A program made the position numbers and the translations under genes. Below are positions 11,724-22,456 of a stretch of 64,000 bases of DNA, in pieces (position 1 is the first letter of the stretch; every line of letters starts with the position of its first letter). Source of the DNA: Linanthus parryae (Eukaryota > Streptophyta > Magnoliopsida > Ericales > Polemoniaceae); NCBI GenBank assembly GCA_023055425.1, contig JALGPY010000003.1, positions 74,499,491 through 74,563,490 of the forward strand, written 5' to 3'. Under the pieces are notes generated by a model, which saw nothing but the letters and a program-made list of their open reading frames with translations, was not told the DNA's origin and made no database searches.

Positions 11724-13016
11724 TTGAGTGCTTTGTTGGTTCATGGAGAATTTTTTCATATGCGATGTGCCGCTCATATCATAAATTTGATTGTTCAAGA
11801 TGGGTTAAAAGTGATTGAGGGATGCATTAAAAAAGTGAGGGATAGTGTGAGTTTTTGGATAGCTTCTCCTAAGAGGAGACAAAAATTTAGAGAGACAGCC
11901 GATCAAATTCCTGTTGCATGCACCAAAGTACTAGTGTTAGATTGCAAAACTAGGTGGAATTCTACTTATTTATGTTGTCTATTGCTTTGGAGTATAAGGA
12001 TGTGTTTTTTCGCTTAAGGCAACGTGAGAAGGATTATATTACTTTGCCTACCGAAGAGGAGTGGGAGAGGGACCAAGAGATATGCGTGAGGTTGGGTTTG
12101 TTTTATGAAGTCACATGTGTATTTTCTGGAACAAATTATCCAACGACCAATGTTTACTTCTCAAAAGTGTGCCAAATGAAAATTCAAATGATGGAATGGT
12201 TATTTAGTCATTTGGCATATATAAGTGACATGGTTAGGTTGATGTTGGATAAATTTGAGAGTTATTGGAGTGAAACACATGGCATTATGGAAGTGGCTGC
12301 TATGTTGGATCCTCGCTGTAAGATGACAATCTTGGATTTTATGTTTGCAAAAATCTATGGATTGAAACGTGTGGAGAATCAAATCAAGAGGGTTAAGAGT
12401 GTTTGTCTTGACTTGATGCATGAATATTCCTCTAAGAGACATGCTTCTAGTTCGGGTTCCAACAAAGACAAGTCTAATGCTTCACAAAGCAATAGTATTG
12501 ATTCCCTTGATGGGTATGATATGTTTGTTAATAGTCAAGCTCACAACACCGAGGATGTGGAAATGGAATTGAACCACTACCTTGAGGATCATGTTTTACC
12601 AAGAACTTCGGATTTGGATGTCTTGTTTTGGTGGAAACAAATGGGGTTAAGTACCCTACTTTGAGGGCGCTTCCGAGATACATTTTAGCTATCCCCGTAT
12701 CAACGGTTGCTTCGGAGTCGGCATTTAGCATTGGTAGAATGATCTTGAGTGATCATCGTAGAAGACTAAATCCTAAAACGTTGGAGGCATTGATGTGTGC
12801 TCAAAGTTGGTTGTGGAGCCAAATTAAAGGTTAGTGAACAATGATTTATTTTTACATGTATATTTTATATGTCATCAAATATTCAAATATGTTATATTTT
12901 TCACATAAATTTTGTGTTTAGGTAAATCAACAAGTCCGGGTGATGATATTCAAAGTATGCTCGATGATGATCAAGAAAATGATGAATGTGAGAGTGTTGT
13001 CACGGACTCGTGAGGA
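11724..13016 (+). pseudogene. hAT transposase, RICESLEEPER-like, C-terminal part with two frameshifts
   Basis: This encodes a DDE-type transposase of the hAT family, which cuts and pastes DNA in the nucleus. Visible blocks are GEFFHMRCAAHIINLIVQDG (RNase H-fold core with the conserved C..H), DCKTRWNSTY (the conserved RW region) and a middle region with AAMLDPRCKM. The C-terminal hAT dimerisation domain reads YPTLRALPRYILAIPVSTVASES followed by AFSIGRMILSDHRRRL. One frameshift lies near 11970 and another near 12640. A last intron is likely: donor after GCCAAATTAAAG at 12832, acceptor near 12921. The final exon encodes an acidic tail (SMLDDDQENDECES) ending at 13016. The BED finger is absent. 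Confidence 0.8.
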
Positions 13017-13476
13017 ACTATGGTAATGCTATGTTTTTTATTACTTTATAAAAAACAAATGGGGTTAAGTACCCTACTTTGAGGGCGCTTCCGAGAGACA
13101 TTTTAGCTATCCCCGTATCAACGGTTGCTTCGGAGTCGGCATTTAGCATTGGTAGAATGATCTTGAGTGATCATCGTAGTAGACTAAATCCTAAAACGTT
13201 GGAGGCATTGATGTGTGCTCAAAGTTGGTTGTGGAGCCAAATTAAAGGTTAGTGAACAATGATTTATTTTTACATGTATATTTTATATGTCATCAAATAT
13301 TCAAATATGTTATATTTTTCACATAAATTTTGTGTTTAGGTAAATCAACAAGTCCGGGTGATGATATTCAAAGTATGCTCGATGATGATCAAGAAAATGA
13401 TGAATGTGAGAGTGTTGTCACGGACTCGTGAGGAACTATGGTAATGCTATGTTTTTTATTACTTTATAAAAAATAA
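12641..13476 (+). repeat. 418-bp tandem duplication of the hAT 3' end
   Basis: 12641-13058 and 13059-13476 are almost identical; one visible change is AGAAGA versus AGTAGA near 12760/13178. Each copy carries the dimerisation domain, the last intron and the acidic tail exon. The high identity means the duplication is young. Confidence 0.9.
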
Positions 13477-13619
13477 TATATTTAATTTCTTATTTTTTAT
13501 GTATTGAAGGTTCTTCCCAAAGAAGAATGACAAGAAAGGCTTCCAAGTTCCAATGAATATTTTGATGAATCAAGAATTTCCTTGTTTTGAGATCATGACT
13601 TTTTAGAATCGTATTTATG

Positions 13620-13881
13620 TACCACTCCGTCCCAACTCTTTTGCACCATTTGGACTTTTACCACTATTCACTGGATCACTTTGACCCGATGATTTGGATA
13701 GCAAAACTTTGCAATTTTTAGATAATTTTTTCATAGTGTTGTAGAGTAACTCTTATTCTATAAGACCATAAAAAAATTAGCGAAAAATAACATCGTTTGG
13801 CCATCCAAATTACCGGGTCAAAGTAATCCGGTTACGGGTGAAAAAGTCCAAATGGTGCAAAGCACCTGGGACAGAGTGGTA
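13620..13881. mobile_element. Stowaway-like MITE
   Basis: Inverted ends TACCACTCCGTCCCA and TGGGACAGAGTGGTA flank about 260 bp without coding capacity. TA at both ends fits the Tc1/mariner (Stowaway) target preference. Confidence 0.7.
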
Positions 13882-13947
13882 TTTGGTTGAATTTTGTGGA
13901 CAATCAGTGAACTTTTGCCACATTTGTTTTGGTAGACTACTTTGTAC

Positions 13948-14294
13948 TACCAGTCTGTCCCAGCTCTTTCTTTCCATCTGACTTTTTTTGACTCGTATCT
14001 GTGTCACTTTGACCGGGTGATTTGGATAGCAAAATAATACGATTTTTTCATAATGTTTTCACCATATTATAGAGCACCTTTTACTCTACAACACCATGAA
14101 AAAATTATTAAAAAATTATAATACGATTTTTTCATAATGTTTTCACCATATTATAGAGCACCTTTTACTCTACAACACCATGAAAAAATTATTAAAAAAT
14201 TACATCGGTTTGCTATTCAAATCACCGGGTCAAAGTGACCCAGTGAATAGTGACAAAAGTCAAATTGGGAAGAAATAGTTGGGACGGAGTGGTA
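13948..14294. mobile_element. Second, related MITE with an internal 84-bp duplication
   Basis: Inverted ends TACCAGTCTGTCCCA and TTGGGACGGAGTGGTA belong to the same family as the MITE at 13620. Inside, a stretch beginning AATACGATTTTTTCATAATG occurs twice in tandem (about 14034-14117 and 14118-14201), which makes this copy longer than its neighbour. Confidence 0.65.
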
Positions 14295-14499
14295 TTTTGT
14301 TGGACAAGTTCGTTCTAGTTGTGAACTTATCGGTTTTTGGCTTCTCATATCTCTATTTTTGAACATGGACATGAAGGATTTTTGTATTTTATTTAGGACA
14401 ATTATGTGTTCTTTTAATTGTTTATTTGGTGCAAATGATGTTTTCCTTTAAATTGTTACCGTTACCAAAAATAAAAAGTCAGCCGAAGTATTTATTTTA

Positions 14500-14746
14500 C
14501 TCTGTTGCGGATTTGACCCGGATTTGATCTGAATCCGAACTGGATCCATACTTAGTGGATCTCCGGGTCGGATTTGGAATTGTTAACAATTATCCGATCC
14601 GATCTGGATCCGACGACGATCCAAACGGATCCAGATCCCACGGCGATCCGAACGAATCCGGACCGGATCTGGATCCCGCTCTACCCGGTCGGATTCGGAT
14701 ATGGAAATGGCCGATCCGATCCAGATCCGACCCGTTGCCATCCCTA
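14500..14746. repeat. GATCC-rich hAT subterminal region and terminus
   Basis: It is dense in GGATCC, GATCCG and CGGATC motifs. On the minus strand the last bases read TAGGGATGGCAACGGG, as in many plant hAT ends. Such subterminal repeats bind hAT transposase in known elements; here that role is inferred. Confidence 0.55.
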
Positions 14747-14940
14747 CTCCCTAACTGAGTCGAATAGCAAAAAAAAAACAACACACAATTTTTCTAGTTC
14801 TGATTGAGCAATAAACAAGAAAAGCACAAATTTCTAATTCTAATTCTAATTGAAACCATGTATGGACATCATGCATAAAAAAAAATGATAACTCAAAAGT
14901 TGGCGACTAAAAGCAAATGCACGTCCCCAGGACAAGTCGA

Positions 14941-16047
14941 TCACGTAGTCTTCTTGTTCATGTTTGTACCAAGTTGCCGCATCTGAAATCTCCACACCCA
15001 GAAATAAGCAAAACCCAAACCAACCAAAACATATATCCAAACAGAGTCTTCCTTGTTCTCCTTATCGGATTTTATCTCCGCAATGCCAAACACCTCCCTC
15101 TCGCTATTTCCCTTGATACCCTCATCCACATGCCCATATAACACATACACCCTTCCATCTCCTCCTACAGCCACAGAGGTCGCAAATCTCCCAGCCTCAA
15201 GGGTAGTTTCGTCAAATACCACCCCCTCGGACCAGCTATCGTCACTTTTGATAAAATACAACTTGTGCTGAGACACCACCACCACCACGCCGTCCTTCCT
15301 CACGGCGATCCCGTCCGCCGCCGTGAGGTCCTTATTCAGCTGAACCGTCCTCGCCGTCCCGTCCTCGGCGTCGACTTTGAACAACTTCCCGGTGTTCGAT
15401 TGCACGACCAGGAGGTAACCCTTGCTGACGTAAGCGATGCCGTTGAGGCCGCAGAAGCTGTAGTCTTTTCCCAGATCCACCGGATGCGACGAGAAGGCCG
15501 GAGATCGGGAGAAAACTGAGGAGACGCCGTCGGGAGTGACCTTCCAGATGAAGTTCCCGGCAGCGTTGGTGACGTAAGCGTTGCCGGCGAAATCAACGGT
15601 GACGTCGTTGGCTATGGGTCGTTCGTCGGAGGTGGGTTCTGGATCTGTGAGGGGAGAGAGGAAGATCCGGCGGCGGTCAGGCGATCGGAGGTCGTATGCG
15701 GCGAGGGCGTCAAAAGCGGGAAGCGGGGGCACGGAGTGGATGACGGCGAGGAGGCGGCGGTTGTGGTTGTCGACTTGTACGCCGAGGATGGTGGAGTTGA
15801 GTGGTAAATCGAGGTCGTGGACGACGGTATCGACGACGGCGGCGTCGGAGACGGAGAGGATTGCCCGGTCGTGGAGGGATCCGACGACGAAGTGCTCGGC
15901 GTAGCGGTCCCAGGAGAGGGACTCCGGGTAGAGATTTGGGTATCGGAAATTGATGACGTGAGGGCTCCTGGCGGTGGTCTGAATCGTAAATACGATGAAA
16001 ACGAAAACTAATCTGACAAGTGCTGCTATCTGGGGTTTGAGAGACAT
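14941..16047 (-). CDS. SMP-30/gluconolactonase-like beta-propeller protein, membrane-anchored
   Basis: This intronless frame encodes about 368 residues. I chose the ATG at 16047 (MSLKPQIAALV) over the first ATG of the frame, because the 60 residues before it look like untranslated leader and the hydrophobic signal or anchor (ALVRLVFVFIVFTIQTTA) follows directly. The body has repeated propeller strands: INFRYPNLYPESLSWD, YDLRSPD, NDVTVDFAGNAYVTNAAG, FIWKVTPDG, GIAYVSKGYLLVVQSNTGKLFKVD, AADGIAVRKDG and VAVGGDGRVYVLYG. A second hydrophobic segment near the C-terminus (VWIYVLVGLGFAYFWVW) precedes a basic tail. This matches the plant six-bladed calcium-dependent phosphotriesterase superfamily. The substrate is unknown. 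No stop or frameshift is seen, so it is probably a working host gene. Confidence 0.85.
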   Translation of the reverse strand: MSLKPQIAALVRLVFVFIVFTIQTTARSPHVINFRYPNLYPESLSWDRYAEHFVVGSLHDRAILSVSDAAVVDTVVHDLDLPLNSTILGVQVDNHNRRLLAVIHSVPPLPAFDALAAYDLRSPDRRRIFLSPLTDPEPTSDERPIANDVTVDFAGNAYVTNAAGNFIWKVTPDGVSSVFSRSPAFSSHPVDLGKDYSFCGLNGIAYVSKGYLLVVQSNTGKLFKVDAEDGTARTVQLNKDLTAADGIAVRKDGVVVVVSQHKLYFIKSDDSWSEGVVFDETTLEAGRFATSVAVGGDGRVYVLYGHVDEGIKGNSEREVFGIAEIKSDKENKEDSVWIYVLVGLGFAYFWVWRFQMRQLGTNMNKKTT

Positions 16048-16454
16048 GGTTGTGGACTTGTGGTTCCAGTGGTCTGTGGTTTGAGTTCTCGTATGTTTTA
16101 TCTGTCGCAATGTTTGATTGATCTTATAATTCCTATTTCTTGGTGGAAAAGATTTTGTTCGATTAAATAAACTATTTTCCAACTGCGGATGATGAAAAGT
16201 TTGTCGATTGAATGACGATTGCAACAAGAAACTGAGATTAATTTCTTGCAGGACAGGAATTCGATTAAAGAAATTATTACTAGTTGAACAGAATTCAGAT
16301 CACCGTATTTCGTTTGGAACTCCTTGGCCCTTTTGCATCACATGAAATTTGGGTGTGCATGCGACAGATTTAGGACATACTACCCTTAATCATGCGCAAC
16401 CAGTCCCCATATAGTACAACACACTTAAATAACTTTGACGACAAAACAATTTCT

Positions 16455-16489
<35 letters not shown>

Positions 16490-16685
16490 AAACTTTGACG
16501 GACTCAAGCTAGTTAAGCAACCAAGAAAGGAGCTCGGTTCCCATACACAAGTCAAGGTTGAGCGGCTCGACTAATCGTACAGTTACGCACCTAGACCATA
16601 CAACAAAATACTTTCCTTCGAAACCATACAGGATCAGTCATACACATAAGCAATCACGTCTTCGGACAATGAGGGATCATTCTTC
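16048..16685. other. Intergenic, upstream of the beta-propeller gene
   Basis: It holds the leader of the minus-strand gene (about 16048-16230), a poly-A run of about 33 bases (16455-16487) and otherwise unassigned sequence. The poly-A run is followed by a duplicated AAACTTTGACG word (present before and after it), which may be a target duplication of a lost retroposon tail. Confidence 0.4.
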
Positions 16686-17084
16686 AATTACGAGTCAAAC
16701 TTGACACTCGTGCCATATTATATTTACAAGATCACTCCTCAATATAAAGAGGATAATGACACAAGGTACAATACACATTGGTACCCTCTCTTTAATATTT
16801 AACTTCTCATACACTCCACTCGAGGGCTTAAGCATTGGAAGAGAGATCCGATGGACAACTATCGGTTTCCTTTTCATTGTTTTTTCATATAACTTTATTG
16901 TCATAGGTCGACTCGCATCAATAACAGTTTGACGTGGAGATCAGAGACCACAACACATGGGATTGTCTAGAAGGATCGATGAGACCCGACTGACAGATAT
17001 CATATAGAGAACAATCTGGGCAATTTTTGTCGAGAGGGTCATTAAGAAAAGAGAGACAATAAGAAGAAAAGTGAATTATCGACT

Positions 17085-17429
17085 GTGAATAAAAATAATT
17101 CAAGATTTTTAAATAACAAGTTAACTAATGTCATTTCATATCCTTGGGAGCTTGTTCCAAGCATTCCAACTCTGATCTCAGAGAACCAAAGTGCCTTCGT
17201 GCCTGGGAGGTTGATATCTCACAACCTCATTACTGCTTTTGAGTTACTTCATACGCTGAAGAACAGGAAGAAATGGAATGTGGGCATTCTGGCTCTCAAA
17301 GCTAATATGGGCAAAGCCTACGACAGGGTCGAGTTAGATTTTCTACGAGCATTTATGAAAATGATGAGCTTCGGTACTATATTGAATGATCTGGTGATGA
17401 ATGTGTATCAACAACTTCCTATAGTCTAA
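17085..17429 (+). pseudogene. LINE (L1-type) reverse transcriptase fragment, copy 1
   Basis: The translated frame has the L1-type RT blocks LISENQSAFVPGRLISHNLI, FELLHTLKNRK, then LKANMGKAYDRVELDFL. These correspond to the region before the catalytic FADD motif. The frame stops after PIV. The endonuclease and catalytic palm are missing, so this is a dead fragment. Plus-strand orientation. Confidence 0.8.
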
Positions 17430-17858
17430 TTGTGAACTGTGAAGTACAAGGCTCTATTACTCCTGAGAGGGGCTTGCGACAATGATGTCATTTATCACCT
17501 TATTTTTTTAAACTTGTCGGTGAAACTCTCTCCCAAAAATTGTCACTTTCCGTGCAGGATGGTCGCATCTCTGGTCTAGCAACATTTAGGGGTGGGCATG
17601 TTATCTATGACTGTAAATATCTCATAGTAGTTTTCACATAATATTTACCAAACAATATTTTAATTAAAACTCACAACAACTTTTCCACGGTGATTCCCAC
17701 ACAGCAGCTTCTAACACTGACACAGCATTCCCAAACTAGCCCTTAGAATTCTTCATTGTCCAAGAAACGGGAGGTTGTTCAATTACGAGTCAAACTTGAC
17801 ACTCGTGCCATATTATATTTACAAGATCACTCCTCAATATAAAGAGGATAATGACTTA

Positions 17859-18222
17859 GAGCATCTCCAATAGGTTATTTATATGGCGGTTACCTTCAAA
17901 ATATAAATACGAACGGAAAAATATTGTCTCCAATAGGCTCTCTACTACGCTCTTTATTTTAGCGGATAGTTATCCCGCTCACTACTTTTAACGAGCCGGA
18001 TAAATAACTTCATATTTTGTTTACCCATGTTCTTAGCGGTTATGTCCTAAATTCCTTAAAATTCTCATACAAGAAATATTGAGAATGTGCCACGTGTTAT
18101 TTAGCTAATCATTTAACTAACACTATTAGAGCACTAATTAAATTTTTACAATATGTAAAATAGAAATGTTAAATTTTCATCAAATTATAAATAACTTTTA
18201 ACTATTACTACTGGAGATGCTC
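17859..18222. mobile_element. Tourist/Harbinger-like MITE
   Basis: Inverted ends GAGCATCTCCAATAG and CTACTGGAGATGCTC are flanked by TTA on both sides (17856-17858, 18223-18225), the usual PIF/Harbinger target duplication. It has no coding capacity. It is present only in the second copy of the tandem duplication, so it inserted after the duplication. Confidence 0.75.
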
Positions 18223-18549
18223 TTAACAAGGTACAATACACATTGGTACCCTCTCTTTAATATTTAACTTCTCATACACTCCACTCGAGGGCTTAAGCAT
18301 TGGAAGAGAGATCCGATGGACAACTATCGGTTTCCTTTTCATTGTTTTTTCATATAACTTTATTGTCATAGGTCGACTCGCAGCAATAACAGTTTGACGT
18401 GGAGATCAGAGACCACAACACATGGGATTGTCTAGAAGGATCGATGAGACCCGACTGACAGATATCATATAGAGAACAATCTGGGCAATTTTTGTCGAGA
18501 GGGTCATTAAGAAAAGAGAGACAATAAGAAGAAAAGTGAATTATCGACT

Positions 18550-18885
18550 GTGAATAAAAATAATTCAAGATTTTTAAATAACAAGTTAACTAATGTCATT
18601 TCATATCCTTGGGAGCTTGTTCCAAGCATTCCAACTCTGATCTCAGAGAACCAAAGTGCCTTCGTGCCTGGGAGGTTGATATCTCACAACCTCATTACTG
18701 CTTTTGAGTTACTTCATACGCTGAAGAACAGGAAGAAATGGAATGTGGGCATTCTGGCTCTCAAAGCTAATATGGGCAAAGCCTACGACAGGGTCGAGTT
18801 AGATTTTCTACGAGCATTTATGAGCTTCGGTACTATATTGAATGATCTGGTGATGAATGTGTATCAACAACTTCCTATAGTCTAA
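18550..18885 (+). pseudogene. LINE reverse transcriptase fragment, copy 2
   Basis: This is the same fragment as 17085-17429, lacking three codons (KMM in FMKMMSFG). It lies in the second copy of the tandem duplication and is non-functional for the same reasons. Confidence 0.8.
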
Positions 18886-19237
18886 TTGTGAACTGTGAAG
18901 TACAAGGCTCTATTACTCCTGAGAGGGGCTTGCGACAATGATGTCATTTATCACCTTATTTTTTTAAACTTGTCGGTGAAACTCTCTCCCAAAAATTGTC
19001 ACTTTCCGTGCAGGATGGTCGCATCTCTGGTCTAGCAACATTTAGGGGTGGGCATGTTATCTATGACTGTAAATATCTCATAGTAGTTTTCACATAATAT
19101 TTACTAAACAATATTTTAATTAAAACTCACACCAACTTTTCCACGGTGATTCCCACACAGCAGCTTCTAACACTGACACAGCATTCCCAAACTAGCCCTT
19201 AGAATTCTTCATTGTCCAAGAAACGGGAGGTTGTTGA

Positions 19238-19611
19238 CTGAAGTTGATATCGAAGAAAAAAGAGCAATGAAATTACTCATACCGGGTTATGTCCAGCGCA
19301 TGCGACTTGCTCGTCTCTTTCGCAATAAACACGCTCATGTTCCCTACCTCTATAAATGTTTATGGACCACAAATGCAAGTGATTTGTGATTTCATGCATC
19401 ACATTCACTAATATAATGTGTGATGTACATGTATTACCTAGGTCTCATCCAATTCGTAGAATGTTTTATTCATGACCTAAGCAAATTGGAGAAAGTCGTC
19501 GCCCCACCGGATTTCCACGACATCATAATGCTTTTGTTCTTTATAAGCAACTCAAGAAACTTTAGACAACGTAAATTAATGCGGCAAAGAAAGGATACAT
19601 TTAGTCGTCGG
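19238..19611. other. Unassigned stretch before the solo LTR
   Basis: I see no conserved ORF, RNA gene or clear repeat here. It ends in GTCGG, which pairs with GTCGC after the solo LTR end at 53173. Confidence 0.3.
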
Positions 19612-19883
19612 TGTGATACCCTGTATTTCAAGTAGGGGTAATTTAGTAATCTGATAGCTAAATGAGAATTTAGTTACGAAAATAAAATTGGGTAAAATAT
19701 AGTGCTTCTAATCGCGTAAAACTTTAGAAAACGTTAAACTAATATTCTTAAATTAATACGTGAGAGTTTTCTTTATTTTTACCCGCTATGCGTATGCGAC
19801 CATAGCGAGACTTACTGCATGTGCTACACCTAATCAACCTACATTTTGTGTGCCCCAACCACATCTTGTTATTTCGTCAAAGA

Positions 19884-19930
19884 TCTTCTTCTTCTTCTTC
19901 TTCTTCTTCTTCTTCTTCTTCTTCTTCTTC
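19884..19930. repeat. CTT microsatellite
   Basis: About 15 CTT/TTC units lie in the CT-rich part of the solo LTR. The run creates long poly-Phe, poly-Leu or poly-Lys shadow frames. Confidence 0.9.
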
Positions 19931-20760
19931 GGAAAATTTTCTTCACCGCCATCGATTCCACCTCCAACTTTCACCTCCCTCTTCCTCTCTATAAATCTCA
20001 CCTCTTCTTCTCCTCTCCTCCAGAACAACATCATTTTCATCAGCCATCGTCCTCACCACCATCACCATCATCGTCTTCAACATCGCCACCATCACCACCA
20101 ACATCACCGATCACCTCCACCTTTCTCATCACCTTCATATTCTCTCTTCTCTCTCCCTCTCTTTCTCTTTCTCTCTGTCTCTCTGTCCCGTAAGCAAGCA
20201 GTGGCAGAAACCCAGCCAACACCGCTGTCATCCTCAGGAAAGAAACCCAAAGCCACCACTACCCCAGTTTCTTCTTCCTCTCAACCTATGTTAATTTCTC
20301 TCGATCCTAAGCCCAGAAACATAATAGGAATCCCAATCATAATCCAATAGCAGAACCGACCCTATCGTCGGTGACCTCCATTATTTCCGGCGATACCTTC
20401 GGCCTAGTCGAGCGGGAAGTTCCCAGCCCTGCTCCTCTGTCCCCCTCAACTCCAGGAGGTCCTACCATCTTCCAGAAGGCCTTAGGCGTGCCTAGAAGTC
20501 CTCGGAACGCCGTCGTCAAGCTCCACCTGTTACACCATTTTTCGACGACTCGACCCGCTCCGTTTCTTCACCGTTCTCGCTTTTCTTAGGTTGGGTATGC
20601 TCTAAATCTTCTCCTGGTTCATTATTGACTGTCAAATTCGGTTCTTGATAGCTATAATTTGCATTTGGATCGAGTTGGATATGGGTTTCCGTGAGTTCTT
20701 GCGAGGGGGTAGTTCATGTTATTTCAGAAACTGTTTCGAGGGGGGGCTGGGTGCTGTGTT

Positions 20761-21056
20761 TTATGCAAACTTGGTGGGGATTGTTTATGCTTTGAAGTAA
20801 CTTTAGGGTGTTAGCTACAATTTAGGTGTTCATATTTATGTGTTTATTTTTTTAGCAACTAATAAGTGTTTTCCAAGAAAATCAAATAAAATGTTTTAGA
20901 GTAAATCTTTTTATGAATAATAAGATGATTAAATGTATATGTGTGTGTGTGTGTGTTTTATGCAAACTTGGTGGGAATTGTTTGTGCTTTAAAGTAACTT
21001 TAGGGTGTTATCTACAATTTATGTATTCATATTTATGTGTTTATTTGTTTAGCAAC
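20761..21056. repeat. About 190-bp tandem duplication inside the solo LTR
   Basis: A unit starting TTTTATGCAAACTTGGTGGG occurs at 20758 and again near 20956. The second unit is interrupted at AGCAAC by the outer Tat element and resumes at 51726 (GCAACTAATAAATG). A short GT microsatellite lies between the copies. Confidence 0.8.
21052..21056. other. Target-site duplication, left (outer Tat)
   Basis: GCAAC here matches GCAAC at 51726-51730, on the far side of the outer element. Confidence 0.92.
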
Positions 21057-21687
21057 TGTGTACAAGAGAATCCGGCAGGGAGAACTCTGTGTACACCAAA
21101 GGCAGAGAATAGAAAATGGCACAGGAAATGTTGGGTTGTGTGTAGGGAGAGAGTAAGGCAGTAGTACTGAGAGAGAGAGAGAGACAGGATTCTGGCAGAG
21201 CTTTCGCGTGTCTCGGGTCGTTCTTCCCTGTATGGAAGGGTTAACGATCCTATATATAACGGAGAATGTGACCGTTGTAGTGTGGTTAATGCGCCCATCA
21301 ATGGCGGCTTAATTAGCTTAACCACAACGGCACGTTCGTCGGCGTATATAGGGACCGTTACAGCACGTTATACGCGTATACCGGAACCGTTTATGGGGTT
21401 GACCGGGTTTGACCGGATTGACCAGGTTTATGGAGCTCATGCCATAAATCTCTCAAAATCAGTTACTAAGGGTCGCGCGCGAGCTTGGCTCGCACGCGAC
21501 AGGACTTACTCTAGCCTCCAGACCACTAAGTCCCTACAAGTCCCGTGCAGTGGTATGCGAGGGCCCTGTCTCGCAGCCCCCACGTGGATCAGCGCGGCTG
21601 GTGATCCAGTGTGTGTGGAGCACAATATGGTGTGCTGGATTATCGCCACGTGGCTAAGATCTTCTTGTCCAGAAAGCACTATCTACA
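21057..21687 (-). repeat. 3' LTR of the outer Tat element
   Basis: It runs TGTGTACAAG ... CTATCTACA. It carries three TTGACC cores around 21407-21432 and a (GA)n run near 21167. The polypurine tract on the minus strand directly precedes it (AGAAAGGTGGCTAA, 21688-21701). Confidence 0.92.
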
Positions 21688-21939
21688 TTAGCCACCTTTC
21701 TGCGCATGAAGACTCATAGCCGGATAGGCTTCCATGCGCAGGAACCAACGTACGCGTCGCCGCCACGCACCAATTCAAATACACGCAAGTTCAGCCCCCA
21801 TGCGTGCCATTATGACCTAAACCCCTAGAGTCGTGCCGTCTGGTCTTTTAGGGTTTTAGGCGTGACGTCAGCTTGCCCTGTGATTGCGCGATTCGACGGT
21901 GACGGTTGCGATTCGACTACTGAAAGGACGCAACCCTTC

Positions 21940-21965
21940 ATTGTTTTTGGATAAATACTCTGTAC
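21940..21965 (+). promoter_or_regulatory. TATA-like element of the outer antisense gene
   Basis: TTGGATAAATACTC (around 21947-21960) is conserved with TCTGGATAAATACC at 35150-35162. Both lie about 430-510 bp before the PMD start codon and follow a conserved block GTGACGGTTGCGATTCGACTAC. Confidence 0.5.
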
Positions 21966-22456
21966 TCTCCATTGTTGCAAAGCATCACTTCTTTCTCTTT
22001 AAAGTGAATGATACCCGGAAGCCTTCAAGAGAAAATTCAGATAATCAATCACCAGTTCTCTCTTGTCAATCGTCTTCTTCAACTGTGCACATCCAAGCAA
22101 GCTTTACCAAAACAAGGTTGGACTTGTTCAATTTTGTTTAATATACCAATGTATGCTTTGAACTGTGTTGGATCTGCAAACCCACGATTCTCTGAAACAT
22201 ATTATCCACTGAAAATGTATGAAGGAGTATTCGCTCTTTGAATCCAGCTTTGATTAATCCCCAAATTACAAGGACTTTGAATGTAGGGTTTCTGAAACTC
22301 CCAATAATGCAAACAATTCTAAACTTCAAACTCCAAAATTGACACTTGTCTGTTCATCTTTCTTCCAATAAATCCTTGTATACCTTGAACTGAATCTTGA
22401 AATTCAAACTAAAGTATGTGTATTTCTCCCCCCTTTTTTCTTGCTTTTCCGAAGGA

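Larger units (their letters stand above)
11637..14746 (+). mobile_element. Broken hAT transposon, 3' portion
   Basis: It carries the C-terminal two-thirds of a hAT transposase (11724-13016), a tandem copy of its last part (13059-13476), two MITEs (13620-13881, 13948-14294) and a GATCC-rich subterminal region (about 14500-14746). On the minus strand its outer end reads TAGGGATGGCAACGGGTCGG, a typical plant hAT terminus. The N-terminal BED zinc finger is missing, because a chromovirus-like LTR starts at 11636. The matching left terminus is not in the window. Confidence 0.65.
16686..19237. repeat. 1.09-kb tandem duplication (two copies) carrying a LINE fragment
   Basis: 16686-17779 is repeated as 17780-19237. 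After removal of the MITE at 17859-18222 both copies are close to 1.09 kb and differ by only a few bases, plus a 9-base gap in the RT fragment (AAAATGATG near 17357). The duplicated unit has the LINE RT fragment and flanking sequence without genes. Confidence 0.88.

Noticed and set aside
14555..14807. Arg/Ser/Asp/Pro-repeat protein frames in the GATCC-rich region
   Set aside because: Frames on both strands are open because of the simple GATCC repeat; the region is the subterminal part of a hAT element.
19760..20590. Long plus-strand frames that look like the 5' end of a host gene (His/Ser/Pro-rich, then a VEREVPSPAPLSPSTPGG stretch)
   Set aside because: The stretch lies in the CT-rich leader of a chromovirus-like LTR, framed by TGTGATACCC at 19612 and LTR-like sequence after 51731. 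The frames are low-complexity and stop early. A captured gene piece is possible but not supported.
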